Source: Micrasema longulum (taxonomy: Eukaryota > Arthropoda > Insecta > Trichoptera > Brachycentridae). From it: a DNA stretch of 64,000 nt. Made by a program: the position numbers and the translations under genes. Where the stretch lies: contig JAGVSM010003730.1 in NCBI GenBank assembly GCA_022494885.1, forward strand, positions 372,001 through 436,000, in the 5' to 3' direction. Below, piece after piece: positions 31,703 through 43,600 of the stretch (position 1 is the stretch's first letter; each line of letters opens with the position of its first letter). The notes below the pieces were generated by a model. The model saw nothing but the letters and a program-made list of their open reading frames with translations, had not been told where the DNA came from and ran no database searches.

Positions 31703-32895
31703 TTTAGTTTTTGGCGAAAAACCAGAAGCTTTTTTGCGCTTTTGTTGATTTGCAAAAAGCATTTGATCGAGTTGATAGGATAAAATTATGGATGGTTCTA
31801 TCGGAGTATGGAGTGAGTGACAACCTTGTCCGCGCTATTGCTTCCTTGTACAAAGATAGTGGAGCGTGTGTAAGGGTAAATGGGTCATTAACTTCCTGGT
31901 TTGACATCCCTAAAGGAGTCAAACAGGGATGTGTAATGTCACCGTGGTTATTCAACATATACATGGATAAATGTATGAAAGAATTGAAAAGTATGGATGT
32001 GGGAGCGAAAATGAGTAATCTAACTGTCAGTTGCCTTCTGTACGCCGATGACGCAGTCCTCCTAGCTGACAGCAAAGAGGAACTGCAATCCTTGGTTACA
32101 AAGGTTTACGAAGTGTGCAAGGAGAGTAATTTGCTAATGAATGTGCAAAAGTCGAACGTCATGGTCTTTGAAAGAAATGTAACTATGACTGAATGTAAGA
32201 TTGTAGTAAATAGAGATAGTTTGAAACATGTCGAAGAATTTGTATATCTGGGTAGTATGTTTACTAGAGATGGAATTATAGACAAGGATATTGAAAGGAG
32301 GGTTGGTGCCGGTAACAGAGTTAATGGTGCATTAAAGTCTGTCGTAGCAAATAAGTGTCTATCGCAAGAGGCTAAATTAGCAGTTCATAATGGAGTTCTG
32401 GTGCCAACCCTAATGTATGGAAGCGAAGCATGGAGTTGGAAAAAAAGGGACGAAAGTAGACTGAATGCTGTTGAAATGCGATCCCTCAGGCGAATGTGCG
32501 GAAAAACAATGTATGATAGGTGCCCTAATGTCGAAATTAGAGCAGAATGCAAGGCTGAGTTAAGCATTATCGACAAAATTAAGAAAGGTCTTTGCGATGG
32601 TTCGGTCATGTGGAGCGAATGAATGATGAAAGAACGACTAAAAAGATTTATGATGCGAATGTGTCTGGTTGTAGAAGTCGAGGAAGGCCGAGAAAGACAT
32701 GGCATGATCAAGTACAACAAATTCTTGAAAGTGGTCATGTGAAAAGTCGGAATAATCGACGTGCGTGCATGAGAAGATGTATGAATGTGAAGGAAACAAA
32801 GGAAGTGTGCCAGGACAGAGTGGTGTGGCGTTCTATCCTCTCTGCCTACCCCTCTGGTGAAATGGCGTGATGGTTAGTTAGTTAGTTAGAAAGGG
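31703..32895 (+). mobile_element. RTE LINE with RT catalytic core, 5'-truncated
   Basis: A 303-codon frame (31711-32622) contains the RT core: FCAFVDLQKAFDRVDRIKLW (motif A), GVKQGCVMSPWLFNIYMDK (motif B), CLLYADDAVLLADSKEEL (motif C, YADD intact), then EEFVYLGSMFTRDG and VPTLMYGSEAWSWKKRDESR. A missing T near 32590 shifts the frame; the rest continues from 32592 (RWFGHVERMNDERTTKKIYD, GRPRKTWHDQVQ). The 3' end is GGCGTGATGGTTAGTTAGTT. The endonuclease domain and fingers are missing. Confidence 0.93.
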
Positions 32896-33349
32896 AATCA
32901 GGGACAGGAATCTGGATGATATCTCCAAGTCCTGGCTTCTGGGTAGTTTTTCCTTTTTTGGTGAACACGGCACTTTCACTATAGTTTTTTGCAAAATATA
33001 AAGATGAATGTGGCGGAGCGGCGGTCAGATGATGTAAAGATGTTCATATGCGGGCAGATGATTATAGGACGAGCAGATGCGGGCAGATAAAATTATGAAC
33101 ATGCGGTAGTTGGCAGAAATTATCAAGAAAAAAAAATTGTGTAATTGTTGATGTTGATTAATATGGATATGGAAAATTGTTTCCATTGCAACCGTAGCTA
33201 CCCATAAACATATAGACGAGGAGAATAACAAACATTGATAGTTGGGTGATCACAGGATGCGTAGGATAGGTGGACTTTCATCCACTGGCGGTCCATCCAG
33301 CCACAAACCACTCAATCCCATCAACCACTCGCGTAATCAAGTACAATAG

Positions 33350-34170
33350 TCAAATCTCGTGTACTAGACAATGATGATAATATTTTATTGTTCAGTGAGT
33401 AGTCGTATTTTATTGGATTTTCCAGACAAAAAAATCTCATAACCTGTACTTACTTAAGTTTAGATGTTGATTATTGGATGAGCACTAGCTGTTAAAAGAC
33501 AGTAAATCAGATTGCATTAGTGAACAATCGGAAGGGTTGTCAATCTTAGTGTCGTCAGCAAGCAGCCAATTGATGAAGTAAGAAAAACATTTTTTTGATC
33601 ATTGATGAATAGATTAAATAGCAAAGGAGCAAGGTAAAATTAAGAATTTGAATGAAATATATAGGTATTTTAAAAACTTTGTTTGTACTCGTTCAAGATC
33701 ATGTGAGTTGCTGTAATAAGCAGGACTCTAAACTGCAGATGCATACTTTAGCTGTGATCTAACAATAAAATAACGATTGTTTCAATTTTTTTTCAAATGC
33801 TGAGTGTTGCGTATAACAAAACCTAACGTTTGTATAACCTTATTGGAGATAATTTCATAGTGATGTGAGAAAGTTACATGGTTAGTTACTTTAATATAAT
33901 GGACGTGTTCAACGGCTTTATTATTAATAAAATAACTTGACACAGCGGGTTTTCTAGGGTAGTATTTTTTAACATTTAAAAACAGTTTATTCAGTTAGCT
34001 TGTCTTTATTTTTGCAGTACGTCAACATTATTTAAGTCTTTAATAATTCTAAACAGTTTGAGGTCATCAGCATAAAGAACATAATTGACACCATGGAAAA
34101 AAGACGATAAATCATTTATTTACAGTACAAACAGAAGTGGCCCTAAGTGCGATCTACCTACAAGTTGTTT
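33350..34170 (-). mobile_element. Jockey-group LINE remains, RT region
   Basis: In several frames on the minus strand: LGPLLFVL and INDLSSFFHGVNYVLYADDL near 34100, and a second YADD-type region (WLLADDT) near 33555. Many stops; possibly two overlapping old copies. 32896-33349 has no recognised feature. Confidence 0.68.
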
Positions 34171-34344
34171 GTTAATCATTCAGTATTTTCCTTCATTTGA
34201 AGGAAATTGTATTTCCTGGAAAGTCACAATGCTAGCTTGTATTTAAAAAATGCGGTGTGACTTTAATTATGTGGTATGTAATAGATATGATTAATGTTAC
34301 CTGCAATTGCCACGAAGACGTTAATTTATATTTAGTAATTGTGT

Positions 34345-34575
34345 TCTAATGCCCAGCGCGTTTGCCTGTATTTTAAGATGTTTCGGATTCGATTCCCGGC
34401 GTGGTTGACTTGAAATATTTATTCCTAAATGTGTATTAGAATTACAATATAATATTTTACAATCCCTAGACTGACTTGATAATTTTACCTTCATGTAACA
34501 AAAATGAAAAAGACATGCTGCGGACGGTGTACCAATGCAGCACCGTATGCACTATTACACGCTAAAACGGAATAA
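34345..34575 (+). mobile_element. SINE-A, diverged copy
   Basis: GCCCAGCGCGTTTGCCTGTA, box B GGATTCGATTCCCGGCGTGG, then GACTTGAAATATTTATT and ACCAATGCAGCACCGTATGC. Head partly deleted. Confidence 0.8.
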
Positions 34576-35049
34576 TTATTTTTAAAAAAAAATGCAAATT
34601 AAAGAAGCAAGTTCATCAAAATGAGCATTTTCGAATTGTTAAATAGATATGCATATTTTTTGTTTTTGACGAATGTCTTCATTACTCTAACGCCAAACTA
34701 GCGGGATGCAGATATAAAAATACGGAGCATTTCGGTTTCGCGCACTGATTTTTAAGTCTTTTTGGCGATCGAAATTTTTACGTGAAAACGGAACAAATTC
34801 GCTGATGAATTTCAATTCTTAGTTGGCCTCTACAAACTATATTTTCCTGGATTTTATTCTGCAATAACGTCTATATAAGATAAGGATACGGCATTCTTAA
34901 TGTGAAAACTAACATTTTGTACTTTATCATAGAAAAAACGAATAAAACAAACACGGCATCACAAAACTGCATTTTTTTCCGAAAAAAATTATGTAAAATA
35001 TACTGACTGAAACGTTGCAAAACAGTACGATATGTATTTAAAGTAAATC

Positions 35050-35300
35050 TAATTTTTTTTTTGAACAAGTGTAAAAACTACATTAAATTTTAATTAGTAT
35101 GAATGTATTTTTGTTTTATGTTTTTTCATTATATTCCTATGTTTTTTCCTATGTACTCTTATTTAAAATTATATAAACTCTTATAATAAACAATAAACAA
35201 CTACAACAGTATAAGTCACTCTCCAAGCACAAAAGTTAGTCTCTTTTTTGGAGAGTTACAGTGATAACATTTACTAGATTTGTAAAAGTAGATATGTATA
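35050..35300 (+). repeat. R3 repeat with conserved hairpin
   Basis: Copy of the sequence at 20778-21020: ATTTTAATTAGTATGAATGT and the hairpin CACTCTCCAAGCACAAAAGT against TTGGAGAGT. 34576-35049 and 35301-35980 have no recognised feature. Confidence 0.75.
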
Positions 35301-35984
35301 GAATTTAAAAGAAAAAAAAATACTGGATAAAAAAGGAACATTCTTTAATTTATGGCGTTCATTTTAAACCAATATACTCGCCCGCTGTGATAATTTGTTT
35401 GTAAAAGTCGTAATTTTGTTATTCCATATCAAGTATCGTATAATATATTTCTAAAATCTTTATAAAATTTGCTTTGAACTGGCCTAAACAATGTATTAAC
35501 TGTTAAATACCTTTTGCAAAAAAGCCCACATTCAATTTATTTTGCCAACTGTCACTTTATTTGAAAAAAAACTTGCATCAAAATACTGACAATGGTGGTT
35601 ATTTTATTACTTAAATCTACCCCTAAATGCAAGCAATAATGAACAAACACTTAAGTTTATCTTCTGAAAAAAGAAACACCTTTACGAGTATTTCTCAAAA
35701 TCGGAAAACACTAAGCGTAGAAATTGCAATCTGTTGGATGCGGTTTTCTGAACTGTTAACGCCGTTGCGTCGGCGTCATAACAGTTCATGACATAAGTTT
35801 GATGGATGGTATTAATTTGTTTATTCAAAAAGTAGTACGGAAAATTTGTTTTAGGCCCACATGTAACAATGAAAATAAGGCGAATTCAACTTGTGGATTT
35901 TGAAGCGGAGATTTTCGCTGTGGCACTCAAAAGGTACTGATATTAAAAGCTGAGATCTGCGCTCAGACATTCAAACAAACAAAG

Positions 35985-36975
35985 ATAGAATGCCACATCA
36001 CTCTGTCTTTGCATATAGACCTCGCTTCCTCTACATTCTCACATCTTCTCATACACGCGCGGCGATTATCCTTACTCTTGGCATGTCCATCTTCAAGTAT
36101 TTGATGGACTTGATAGTGCCATGTCTCTATCGGTCTTCCTCATTTTATGCCTCCGTCAATACTAGACGATCTTTCGCTGTCCATTCGCTCCAAATGTCCA
36201 AATCAATGCAGCCACTTTCTTGATTGTGTCGAAAATGCATGTCTTAGCCTTACACAGTTCACGGATCTCGACATTTGTGCACCTATCTACATCGTTTTAC
36301 CACACATTCAACCTACTTTTATCATTATTTTTCCAATTCCATTCTTCGCACCCATACATAAGGGTTGGCATTAGAACTCCATTTTGAACTGCTAGTTTGA
36401 CTTCTGCGACAAACATTTGTTTACAAAGGTAGAATACATTTTACCGTTCACCCTGTTCCCGGCACTCACCCTCCTTTCAATATCTTTCTCTCTTTTTTTT
36501 ATCCCTAGTAACTTCCCAGATACACGAATTCTTCTACCTAATTCAGAATATCTCCGTTCACACTGATCTCACATTAAGTTATATTTTCATCCCTTTCAAA
36601 AATGTGACCATGGTGACACGACACATCCCTGTTGGACTCCTTTGGTAATGTTAAACCACGATACAAATGACCCATTTACCCTCACACATGCCGGAATTTT
36701 CTTTGTAGAGTGACGCAATAGCCCTTGTCAGGTTACCATTCACTCCATACTCCGATAAAACCTACTCCATACTCTGAAAAGCTTTTGGTGTTAAGCCAGA
36801 AATTTTTGTAATATTTTGCAGAGCAAATCCATGTTTCCTCTTCCATTCATAAAACCACTTTGTATATCCCACACTCTATCTTGAGTCACTTCTCTTACTC
36901 TCTCAATCAGTATTCTGCCATACATTTTTCCAACAGGGTTTAAAAGGCTGATAGCTCTATAGTTTTCTCAATCTA
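35985..36975 (-). mobile_element. RTE LINE, decayed copy with RT remains
   Basis: Left edge is the 3' part (TCTTCTCATACACGCGCGGC). Toward the right the minus strand has RT traces: VLSEYGVNGNLTRAIASLYK and GVCRVTMVT-like remains of the GVKQGCVMSP region, then QNTD and RRSDSR of the fingers. Many frameshifts and deletions; clearly dead. Confidence 0.8.
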
Positions 36976-37037
36976 CCCTAGAGCCATGTGTAAGTAAATT
37001 ATTGTTGAATTTGAGTACATTAAGTAAATTGAGTAAA

Positions 37038-37310
37038 TATACGAGACATATCCAGAAAGTACTTTTTTGGCCGAAATTGAGGTTTTGTATTTTGATTTGA
37101 AGGTCTTCCACTCCTTTCGTTCGTTCTTCCTTCATTAAACTCACGCCATTTAAATACGTTTGTTCGGTTCATAGCACCTTCATCATAAACAGTTTTGATC
37201 TGTGCAAAAAATTCAGTCGGAGTTTTCCCTTCCGCGAGAAGGAACCTTATGACAGCGCGCACCTCATATCTTTCACAGAAACGAACACTACGAGTCAAGT
37301 TTTGGTACTA
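37038..37310 (-). mobile_element. Mariner-like fragment: transposase N-terminal HTH
   Basis: The minus strand reads FCERYEVRAVIRFLLAEGKT, PTEFFAQIKTVYDEGAMNRT and KWREFNEGRTNERSGRPS, the Mos1-type helix-turn-helix domain found in mariner and SETMAR-like proteins. The DDD catalytic domain is gone. The left edge, TATACGAGACATATCCAGAA AGTA, looks like a mariner terminal repeat next to a TA. Confidence 0.75.
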
Positions 37311-37599
37311 ACAAGGGTCGCAGGTGCTCGTTGTGTTCAGGAGACCCCACTACCAATCAGTGTTGCCAACTTTTGAAAAAAAATCTTACCTTCTGGATAT
37401 TTATTGATTTATTTTTATTTTGGAAAAAAACAACACTTTTGATGTATTGTATAAAAAAAAATAACAATACATATGAACGAAAATTGTGAAAACAGTCAAT
37501 AAAAATTTTCCACAGTGGTGTAAGATATCGATTAAGTACATTATCGGTATCAACATAAAAGCAATCAACAATTGTTAGGCACTTAGAAACTTGCAAATA

Positions 37600-39830
37600 A
37601 AATAAAAATACATATACTTATTTACAGTTATAAAAATAAAGTCAATAGAAATAAGATAAATTTAAAGAATAAGAAAAGAAAAAAGTTATATAAAAATAAT
37701 GTAAAAGGTACAAAAATATAATAATGAACATACGAATACATACATAATTACTGACATCGTAAAACTAAACGGGTGTACTTTCTATGAGGAATTTTCTATA
37801 TTTCTAATAAGAGAGATGAAAAATGTCTGCGTGACCGGAGAGAACAGTGTTATAATAATGACATGCTCTAAAGAAAAAGTCGTTTTTCCTTGAGTTAGTC
37901 CAGAGTTTTAAATAAATTTAGTGTACAGTGAAATTTATATTTTAATAAATTAATGAATCTTTAATGTTTCCTTTCTAGGTTTTTTATTTATATATTATAT
38001 TGGGGATTCTATATAATTTAAGCATATTCTAATTGACTTCTCACATATGTGTTATATAGCAATATAAATGTTTTAATGTTTTTGAAGTCATTAGACATGC
38101 GCATTAAAAAACCTAGCATTTTGTATGCCTTATTAATAATTCCATTAATGTGAATATCGAACACAAGCTTGGAATCTAAAACTATTCCTAAGTCTCTGAT
38201 AACGTTATTTCTTGGAACCATTTCATTCATTAAAGTAAACTGAAAATTTAAAGGATTATGTTTACGCGAGAAAGATATACAAGTGTATTTATTAATGTTA
38301 AGGGTAAGATGGTTGATGCGGCAATTATCTGAGAGGCAGCTCAAATCAGATTGAAGAAGGTTGCAGTCCTCAATTGAATTTATTTTCATAAATATTTTAC
38401 TATTATCAGCAAAGAGTACAGATTTGGCATGATGAAAGCATTCCTGAATGTCGTTAATAAATATATTAAATAGAAGGAGTCCTAGAATTGATCCTTGTGG
38501 TACGCCAGATGTAACAGAAAAACAGTTGGATTTATATCCAGAAATCACTACAGCTTGTGATCTGTTATCAATGTAAGAACATATCCATCGATGTAAATCA
38601 CCACTAATGCCAATTAGTTTAATTTTGAATAATAAAGTTTTATGATCAACTTTATCGAAGGCTTTACTAAAGTCCGTGTAGATTGAGTCAACTTGGAATC
38701 GGTTGTCCATATTTTTCAAAAGATAATTAGTATAATAAACTAAATTTGTTGCAGTAGATCTTCCAGGTATAAAACCATGTTGTGAAGTACTAAAAGAAGA
38801 TTTAAGGGCTTCAGATATTTGATCATAAAATATTTTCTCAAAAAGTTTAGAAAAAATGGATAATTTAGAAATTGGTCTATAATTTTTGACCTCCGATTTA
38901 GGGCCTGATTTATAAATAGGAAAAATAAAGGCAGTTTTCCAAAGATTAGGAACAACACCATAATTTAATGACTTATTGAAAAGCAACGCGAGTGGACTTC
39001 CTAGTTGTTCAGCGCAGTTAATTATAAATGTGAGTGGTATAAGATCAGGTCCAGCTCCTTTTGTGGAATCGAGATTCTTTAAGTACTTTAATACTAAATC
39101 AGTATTGATTTCAATGCTGCTAATGTTAGTTGGTAAATCACTTAATATATCCGTTCTGTTATTCGATACATCTTATGGCTTTTCATAAACGGATTTGAAA
39201 AAAGTAGCAAAAAGCTCGCAAATATCTTTCCCGTAGTCGGCAACAGTTTCGTTATAAATTACCATTTAAGGAATAGAAGAAGATTTTTGTTTAGATTTTA
39301 TATAAGACCAAAAAAGTTTAGGGGAACTACAGACGCTGGTTTCTGCGTGCTCGATGTAAGTTTTAAAAGTAGCTTTAGATTATTTTTTTGTCTAGATCTT
39401 AAAAGGGGAAAAGTCGAATAATCAATAGGATTACCATATTTTTTTTCACTTGTCGAAATATATATTTTTTTCTTTGGAAATTTTGACCAGACTAAATGTA
39501 TACCATGGGGACTTGGTGGAGAGAGATACTCGTTTTTTAGGAATTATTGAATCAATCAGTTCATTTAATATATTATAGAATATTATTAGCGATAAATCAA
39601 TATCTTTGAATCTGAATAACTCTTCCCAGTTTATTTCGTTTAGCTTATTTCGGTTAAGATCATAGTTTCCACGTGAAAAATTGGGTTTCATAATAGGTTG
39701 ATGGTGAATGCATTGTTTGACTTCGAAAGCAGATTCAATACTAATTGATCTGTGATGAACATCTTCATGGACTAAGGGAAAATCCGATGGAAATACATTG
39801 ATCATATCTCAAATCATATCATATCAGATC
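37600..39830 (-). mobile_element. Jockey-group LINE, longest copy in the window
   Basis: On the minus strand from right to left: linker between endonuclease and RT (RNKLNEINWEELFRFKDIDL, 39446-39805), then RT from about 38986. 5' end and endonuclease domain missing; the 3' UTR and AT-rich tail run to about 37600. It could be a member of the same broad group as J1 and J2 but is distinct in sequence. Confidence 0.85.
38018..38986 (-). CDS. Reverse transcriptase of Jockey-group LINE, catalytic box altered
   Basis: A 322-codon uninterrupted frame. Motifs: FIFPIYKSGPKSEVKNYRPI (fingers), QHGFIPGRSTATNL, IYTDFSKAFDKVDHKTLLF (motif A with its Asp), SGVPQGSILGLLLFNIFIND (motif B), then SVLFADNSKIF where the usual FADD box is FADN, and NVIRDLGIVLDSKLVFDIHI (thumb). 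The second Asp of the catalytic pair is thus Asn, so the enzyme as written should be inactive. The frame ends at a stop near 38018 inside the C-terminal region. Confidence 0.9.
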   Translation of the reverse strand: MLFNKSLNYGVVPNLWKTAFIFPIYKSGPKSEVKNYRPISKLSIFSKLFEKIFYDQISEALKSSFSTSQHGFIPGRSTATNLVYYTNYLLKNMDNRFQVDSIYTDFSKAFDKVDHKTLLFKIKLIGISGDLHRWICSYIDNRSQAVVISGYKSNCFSVTSGVPQGSILGLLLFNIFINDIQECFHHAKSVLFADNSKIFMKINSIEDCNLLQSDLSCLSDNCRINHLTLNINKYTCISFSRKHNPLNFQFTLMNEMVPRNNVIRDLGIVLDSKLVFDIHINGIINKAYKMLGFLMRMSNDFKNIKTFILLYNTYVRSQLEYA

Positions 39831-40334
39831 ATATCATTGATATGCCTCGTACTATTTCTATTTCAGTTTAAATATATTTACACTTTTCTAATTTTTTATG
39901 TTTTCTAGCATTTTTGATTGAGGATAAGGATTTGATGATGATGATTTTTAGGAAGTAATTACTTTGATTTATTATATGGGTTTTATTATTAAAAGATTTT
40001 CAAACGTGTCTTCAATCTCTTAGTGGAATTTCAAAAGTATTGTTTTTAGTACTTATTCTTGTGGGGAAAATATTTAATTATCAAATGGGATTACGAGTAA
40101 TGGAACGGAACATACATTCTAATCGACTAAGTGGATTAGTAATTAGTACACAGATAGAGGGGATATCTGAGCACACAAACCACACGGGGCGCCCTTTGCC
40201 GAGAATACCTCAAGGATTTATGCAAAGATATGAGCTCCGGGCTCCGGGTCACATGCAGACTTAGAGAGGGCCGCTCAAGTCAGACCCGAGCGCGGAGTGG
40301 CTGGGGAGATGCGGAGCTGTGTTGCAAACCAATC

Positions 40335-40560
40335 CAGAGGATTAAAACCTTGTCCTCGATTACTATGGGAAGTTAACAGAGGTATCTTCGATTGTCTATA
40401 AAGTATCATGGAATTTTCTCTGCAAAAAAATAATGCATTTGTATGATTTTTTTATTTACAACAAGTTCAATTACATATTCCTGACGAAGATTTTTGTACA
40501 AATGTACACATTTTTGTACAGAAAATTCAATTGTACTTTATCAAAAATTTAAGATAACTC
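40335..40560 (+). mobile_element. MITE-D, half copy
   Basis: GATTACTATGGGAAGTTAAC and CTGACGAAGATTTTTGTACA match the left half of 48738-48985. 39831-40334 holds no recognised gene; a GC-rich piece around 40180-40330 is unassigned. Confidence 0.55.
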
Positions 40561-40574
40561 TTTTAATAATAAAA

Positions 40575-41035
40575 GTCATCATCATTTCATGTCTGCTCCC
40601 TCGTTGGAGTATACGGTGTCCACGAAGATCCTCCATGCATCTCAGTCGGCTGCCAGCTCCTGTGCATCCTCCTAAGTCAGGTTTACATCCCGTAGTTCTG
40701 ACACGAACTGCTGACAAACAGTCAGCACTGGACGTCCGGGACGTCGAGAACCGGATGCCTTGTAAAGTAGGCGGGCGTGGTTAAGGGTCTCAGGAGGCAT
40801 CCGCAGTACATGGCCAAGCCAACCGTATCGCCTCCGCTTGATGACGATTGTCACTGGAGTTTGCTGCGTCCGTTCTCTTATTACGACATGCCACACACCC
40901 GAGATTCTTCTGAGACATCTATTCTCAAAACTCGGTATTTTGCTGTTTTGGGCCCAAGTGAGGCGCCACGATTCGCATCTGTAGAGGAAAATAGGTGTTA
41001 TGTAGGCGTTATATTAGCAGCATTTGGTTTTCACT
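40575..41035 (-). mobile_element. RTE-X/CR1-like LINE 3' end
   Basis: The minus strand has IRERTQQTPVTIVIKRRRYG, WLGHVLRMPPETLNHARLLY, GSRRPGRPVLTVCQQ and DAWRIFVDTVYS in order. The RxWLGHVLRM...GxRxxGRP motif is typical for the end of RTE-like ORFs. The lineage differs from the main RTE family here (RWFGHVERM). ATGATGATG-type tail at the left. Confidence 0.78.
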
Positions 41036-41039
41036 GAGT

Positions 41040-41480
41040 AAACATCCGATCTCCAAACAGCCAGTGCCTCGATTATGAACGCTATCTTCACCTGTATATA
41101 TCGAGACGGTATATTTAACTTATGTACTATCAGTATCTTAACTCGGTATGTTCTACCTACTTGTCATATCGACATCATATGATCGAAACAAGCCAATGGA
41201 ATGACCGCAAACAATTAGTCCGCGTTCCTTACGTCATTAACATTTTAAAAAGTGCTCACTTCAAAGCTATTATAATCTCCAATAGATCACAATTCAAGCA
41301 AAAAATGCTCGCTTGAACATAAATTTTGCATGACTTTTGGAAATCACCTAGACGGTACGCTTAACGATCGTCTGTATGTATCTACAGATCGACTACGAAG
41401 CCGGCTCTTATAACGTTTCGATACATACACTCGGAAAGATTGTAAAACAGATGGAAGAAATATGAAAACTAAATTACTTT
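41040..41480 (-). repeat. R4 repeat, shortened copy
   Basis: Inverted relative to 24590-25640, with both ends kept (TATGATCGAAACAAGCCAAT; CTTAACGATCGTCTGTATGT) but less than half the length. Confidence 0.6.
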
Positions 41481-41819
41481 TTTGAGTGGAACTTTCTGAC
41501 GCATATAATCTGTGTCTGACGCATAGATACTCCTTTTTGTTAATAAGACAGAACCTAGCGACATTGTTTTCAGATCTAGGCGTTCGTTTTATTAAAGTGA
41601 CATTTATTTCGGAGTTTAATTCCTCTGTAGGGGGGTCGCGAGAGGTCGAGAAAACTTCAGTTTTTTTATACAACATATAATTTGTGAGACTTAAATAAAA
41701 AGTCGATAAGAGCTAAAATTATTATATTTAACAAAATTTTCCTATAATCAATCATACAAGTCAGAAAAATGCTAGTTCAAAACATGTTATTACAAAGAAA
41801 ATAAATATTAAAAATGTGT

Positions 41820-42972
41820 TTAAATAGAAAATGATTACATCAGTGCTTGCTTATCTTCGTTCATTTCAATGTGAAGGTTGCGCTTGAGTTTGTTCAATTA
41901 ATTTCTCCCATCGTGGATCCGTTTTTGCCACATTAAGTATTAAATCGTTTTCCAAATTTAAGCGATTTCTTAGTTTATATTTTATTCGCGCCATTGATGA
42001 AAATGCCAACTCGCACAAGTACGGGGTAGAAAATGGAATCAAACACTTCAAAGCCTCGGTTGTTAACTCCGGGTATTCTGTTTTTCTTTTTAACCAAAAC
42101 GTATCCAAATTTTCAGACTTGAATTCCAAGTGTAACATCCCATCGGCAGATAGTTCCAGCAGATTCTCTTTGAGCTTAGTTGCTAAATTTGTCTCGTTTA
42201 TAGCTGTATTTAAAAAACGGATTTAAGATCCATCTTTGCCCAGTGTTATCTGATATCTCTTGCAGTGAGAAGGAATGGCACAATTTTTTCTTCAAATTAT
42301 GTAACACCATTTTCATACCAGAAATATATGAGTTGATGTTGATCTCGTTTCCGACTTCTTCAATGAAAGCTGTGTGGATGAAAATGAATCAAAGTTGTTT
42401 TGATTTATAGATGATGACCACAATTAAAATTTTTTTATAAAGCCATGGAGTGTGTCTTTTACTGTAATAACATTTTCATCACGCCCTTAAAGGCTTTTAT
42501 TCAAGTTATTTAAATGTTCAAATAAGTCAGAAAGAAAAGCCAATTTTAAAAGGAATTCCGGGTCAGAAATGAATTCAGAGTAATGTGACTTGGCTTGCTG
42601 TAAATATACTAATAGTTCAGCGCGAAGTTCCATAACTCTGGTCAGTACTTTGCCTTTTAATAACCACCTAACTTCTGTATGGTAAAGCAAATTACGGTGT
42701 AGTGTCCCCATATCTTCACAAATGATTCGAAACAATCGAGTCTGCATCGCTTTTCCTTTAATGGAATTTTCAATGTTAATAATAATACTAAGAACTTGAC
42801 TGCATTCTTGCGGTAAGGATTTGGCTGCAAGAGCTTGGCGATGGAGAAAACAATGCATCTAACAAGCGTTTGGTTTCTGTTCTTTCATACATGGAAAAAA
42901 GGGTTAAGGGGTCGCGAAATATTTTTTGATACTAGGGGGGTCGTGTCATAAAAAAGGTTGAAAAACGCTGAT
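41820..42972 (-). pseudogene. hAT transposase pseudogene, ZBED/FAM200-like
   Basis: The minus strand holds two open pieces of one protein: 42858-42487 (MHCFLHRQALAAKSLP, LHRNLLYHTEVRWLLKGKVL, RVMELRAELLVYLQQAKSHY, FLSDLFEHLNNLNKSL) and 42138-41866 (hAT dimerisation region: KCLIPFSTPYLCELAFSSMA and NDLILNVAKTDPRWEKLI). Sequence between them is frameshifted. The RHR...EVRWLxKGKVLxRVxEL pattern is that of ZBED5/SCAND3-type hAT proteins. The right edge (minus strand start) is CAGCGTTTTTCAACCTTTTT, a hAT terminal repeat. The BED finger is missing and the left terminus was not located. Confidence 0.85.
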
Positions 42973-43600
42973 CTAAAGTAATGCCAAGATCCTTTATTGA
43001 CGAAACCATTGGAAAAGAAGTATTTTTTAGTTTTTAGTTTAATTGTATAGGTTTTTTTCGTCGCGAGAAAGATATTATTTTACATTTGTCAATGTTAAGT
43101 TGAAGACAATTGATGTCGCACCATTCATTAAAACAATAAATATCATGTTGAAAAAGAAGACAATCATTGGGAGATTCAATCAGTTTAAGTACCTTGTTGT
43201 CATCAGCAAAACGCCAGAATTTTGTATTTCGAAAAACATTAATAATATCATTTATAAAAATATTAAATAATAATGGAGCAAGGTGGGCTCCTTGAGGTAC
43301 TCCAGAAGTAACAGTGATTGGAGAAGACAAGGAATTATTAATTTGAATCCTCTTTTTTTTTTATTCACTTAGATAAAACCTGAAAAATGATAATAAAGGA
43401 TCTCTTATACCAATGGCTTGTAATTTAGCCAGAAGAATTGTGTGATTGACTTTATCGAAAGCTTTAGAAAAGTCTGTATAAAGCACATCAGCCTGAAGAT
43501 TGTCTTCGAGAGCACAAGTAATAGCAGTAGTATAAGCAAGCAGATTGGTTGTAGGAAATGTGGGTATCATAATATTATTCTGCTTTTGCAAATAATCGTT
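42973..43600 (-). mobile_element. Jockey-group LINE, RT fragment
   Basis: Two minus-strand pieces: LYTDFSKAFDKVNHTILLAK (motif A) and VTSGVPQGAHLAPLLFNIFI (motif B) with FWRFADDNKVLKLIES (motif C, FADD intact), then FSRRKKPIQL. A frameshift falls between motifs A and B. The hAT remnant abuts the C-terminal side. 43601-44084 has no recognised feature. Confidence 0.85.

Noticed and set aside
31704..32075. 123-codon minus-strand frame
   Set aside because: Shadow of the RTE reverse transcriptase.
32873..32890. TTAG repeats as telomere-like sequence
   Set aside because: Only four units, located at the 3' end of an RTE copy; the insect telomere unit is TTAGG.
40672..40896. Host gene with RNA-binding-like basic peptide
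   Set aside because: The RRYGWLGHVLRM pattern identifies the end of an RTE-like LINE.
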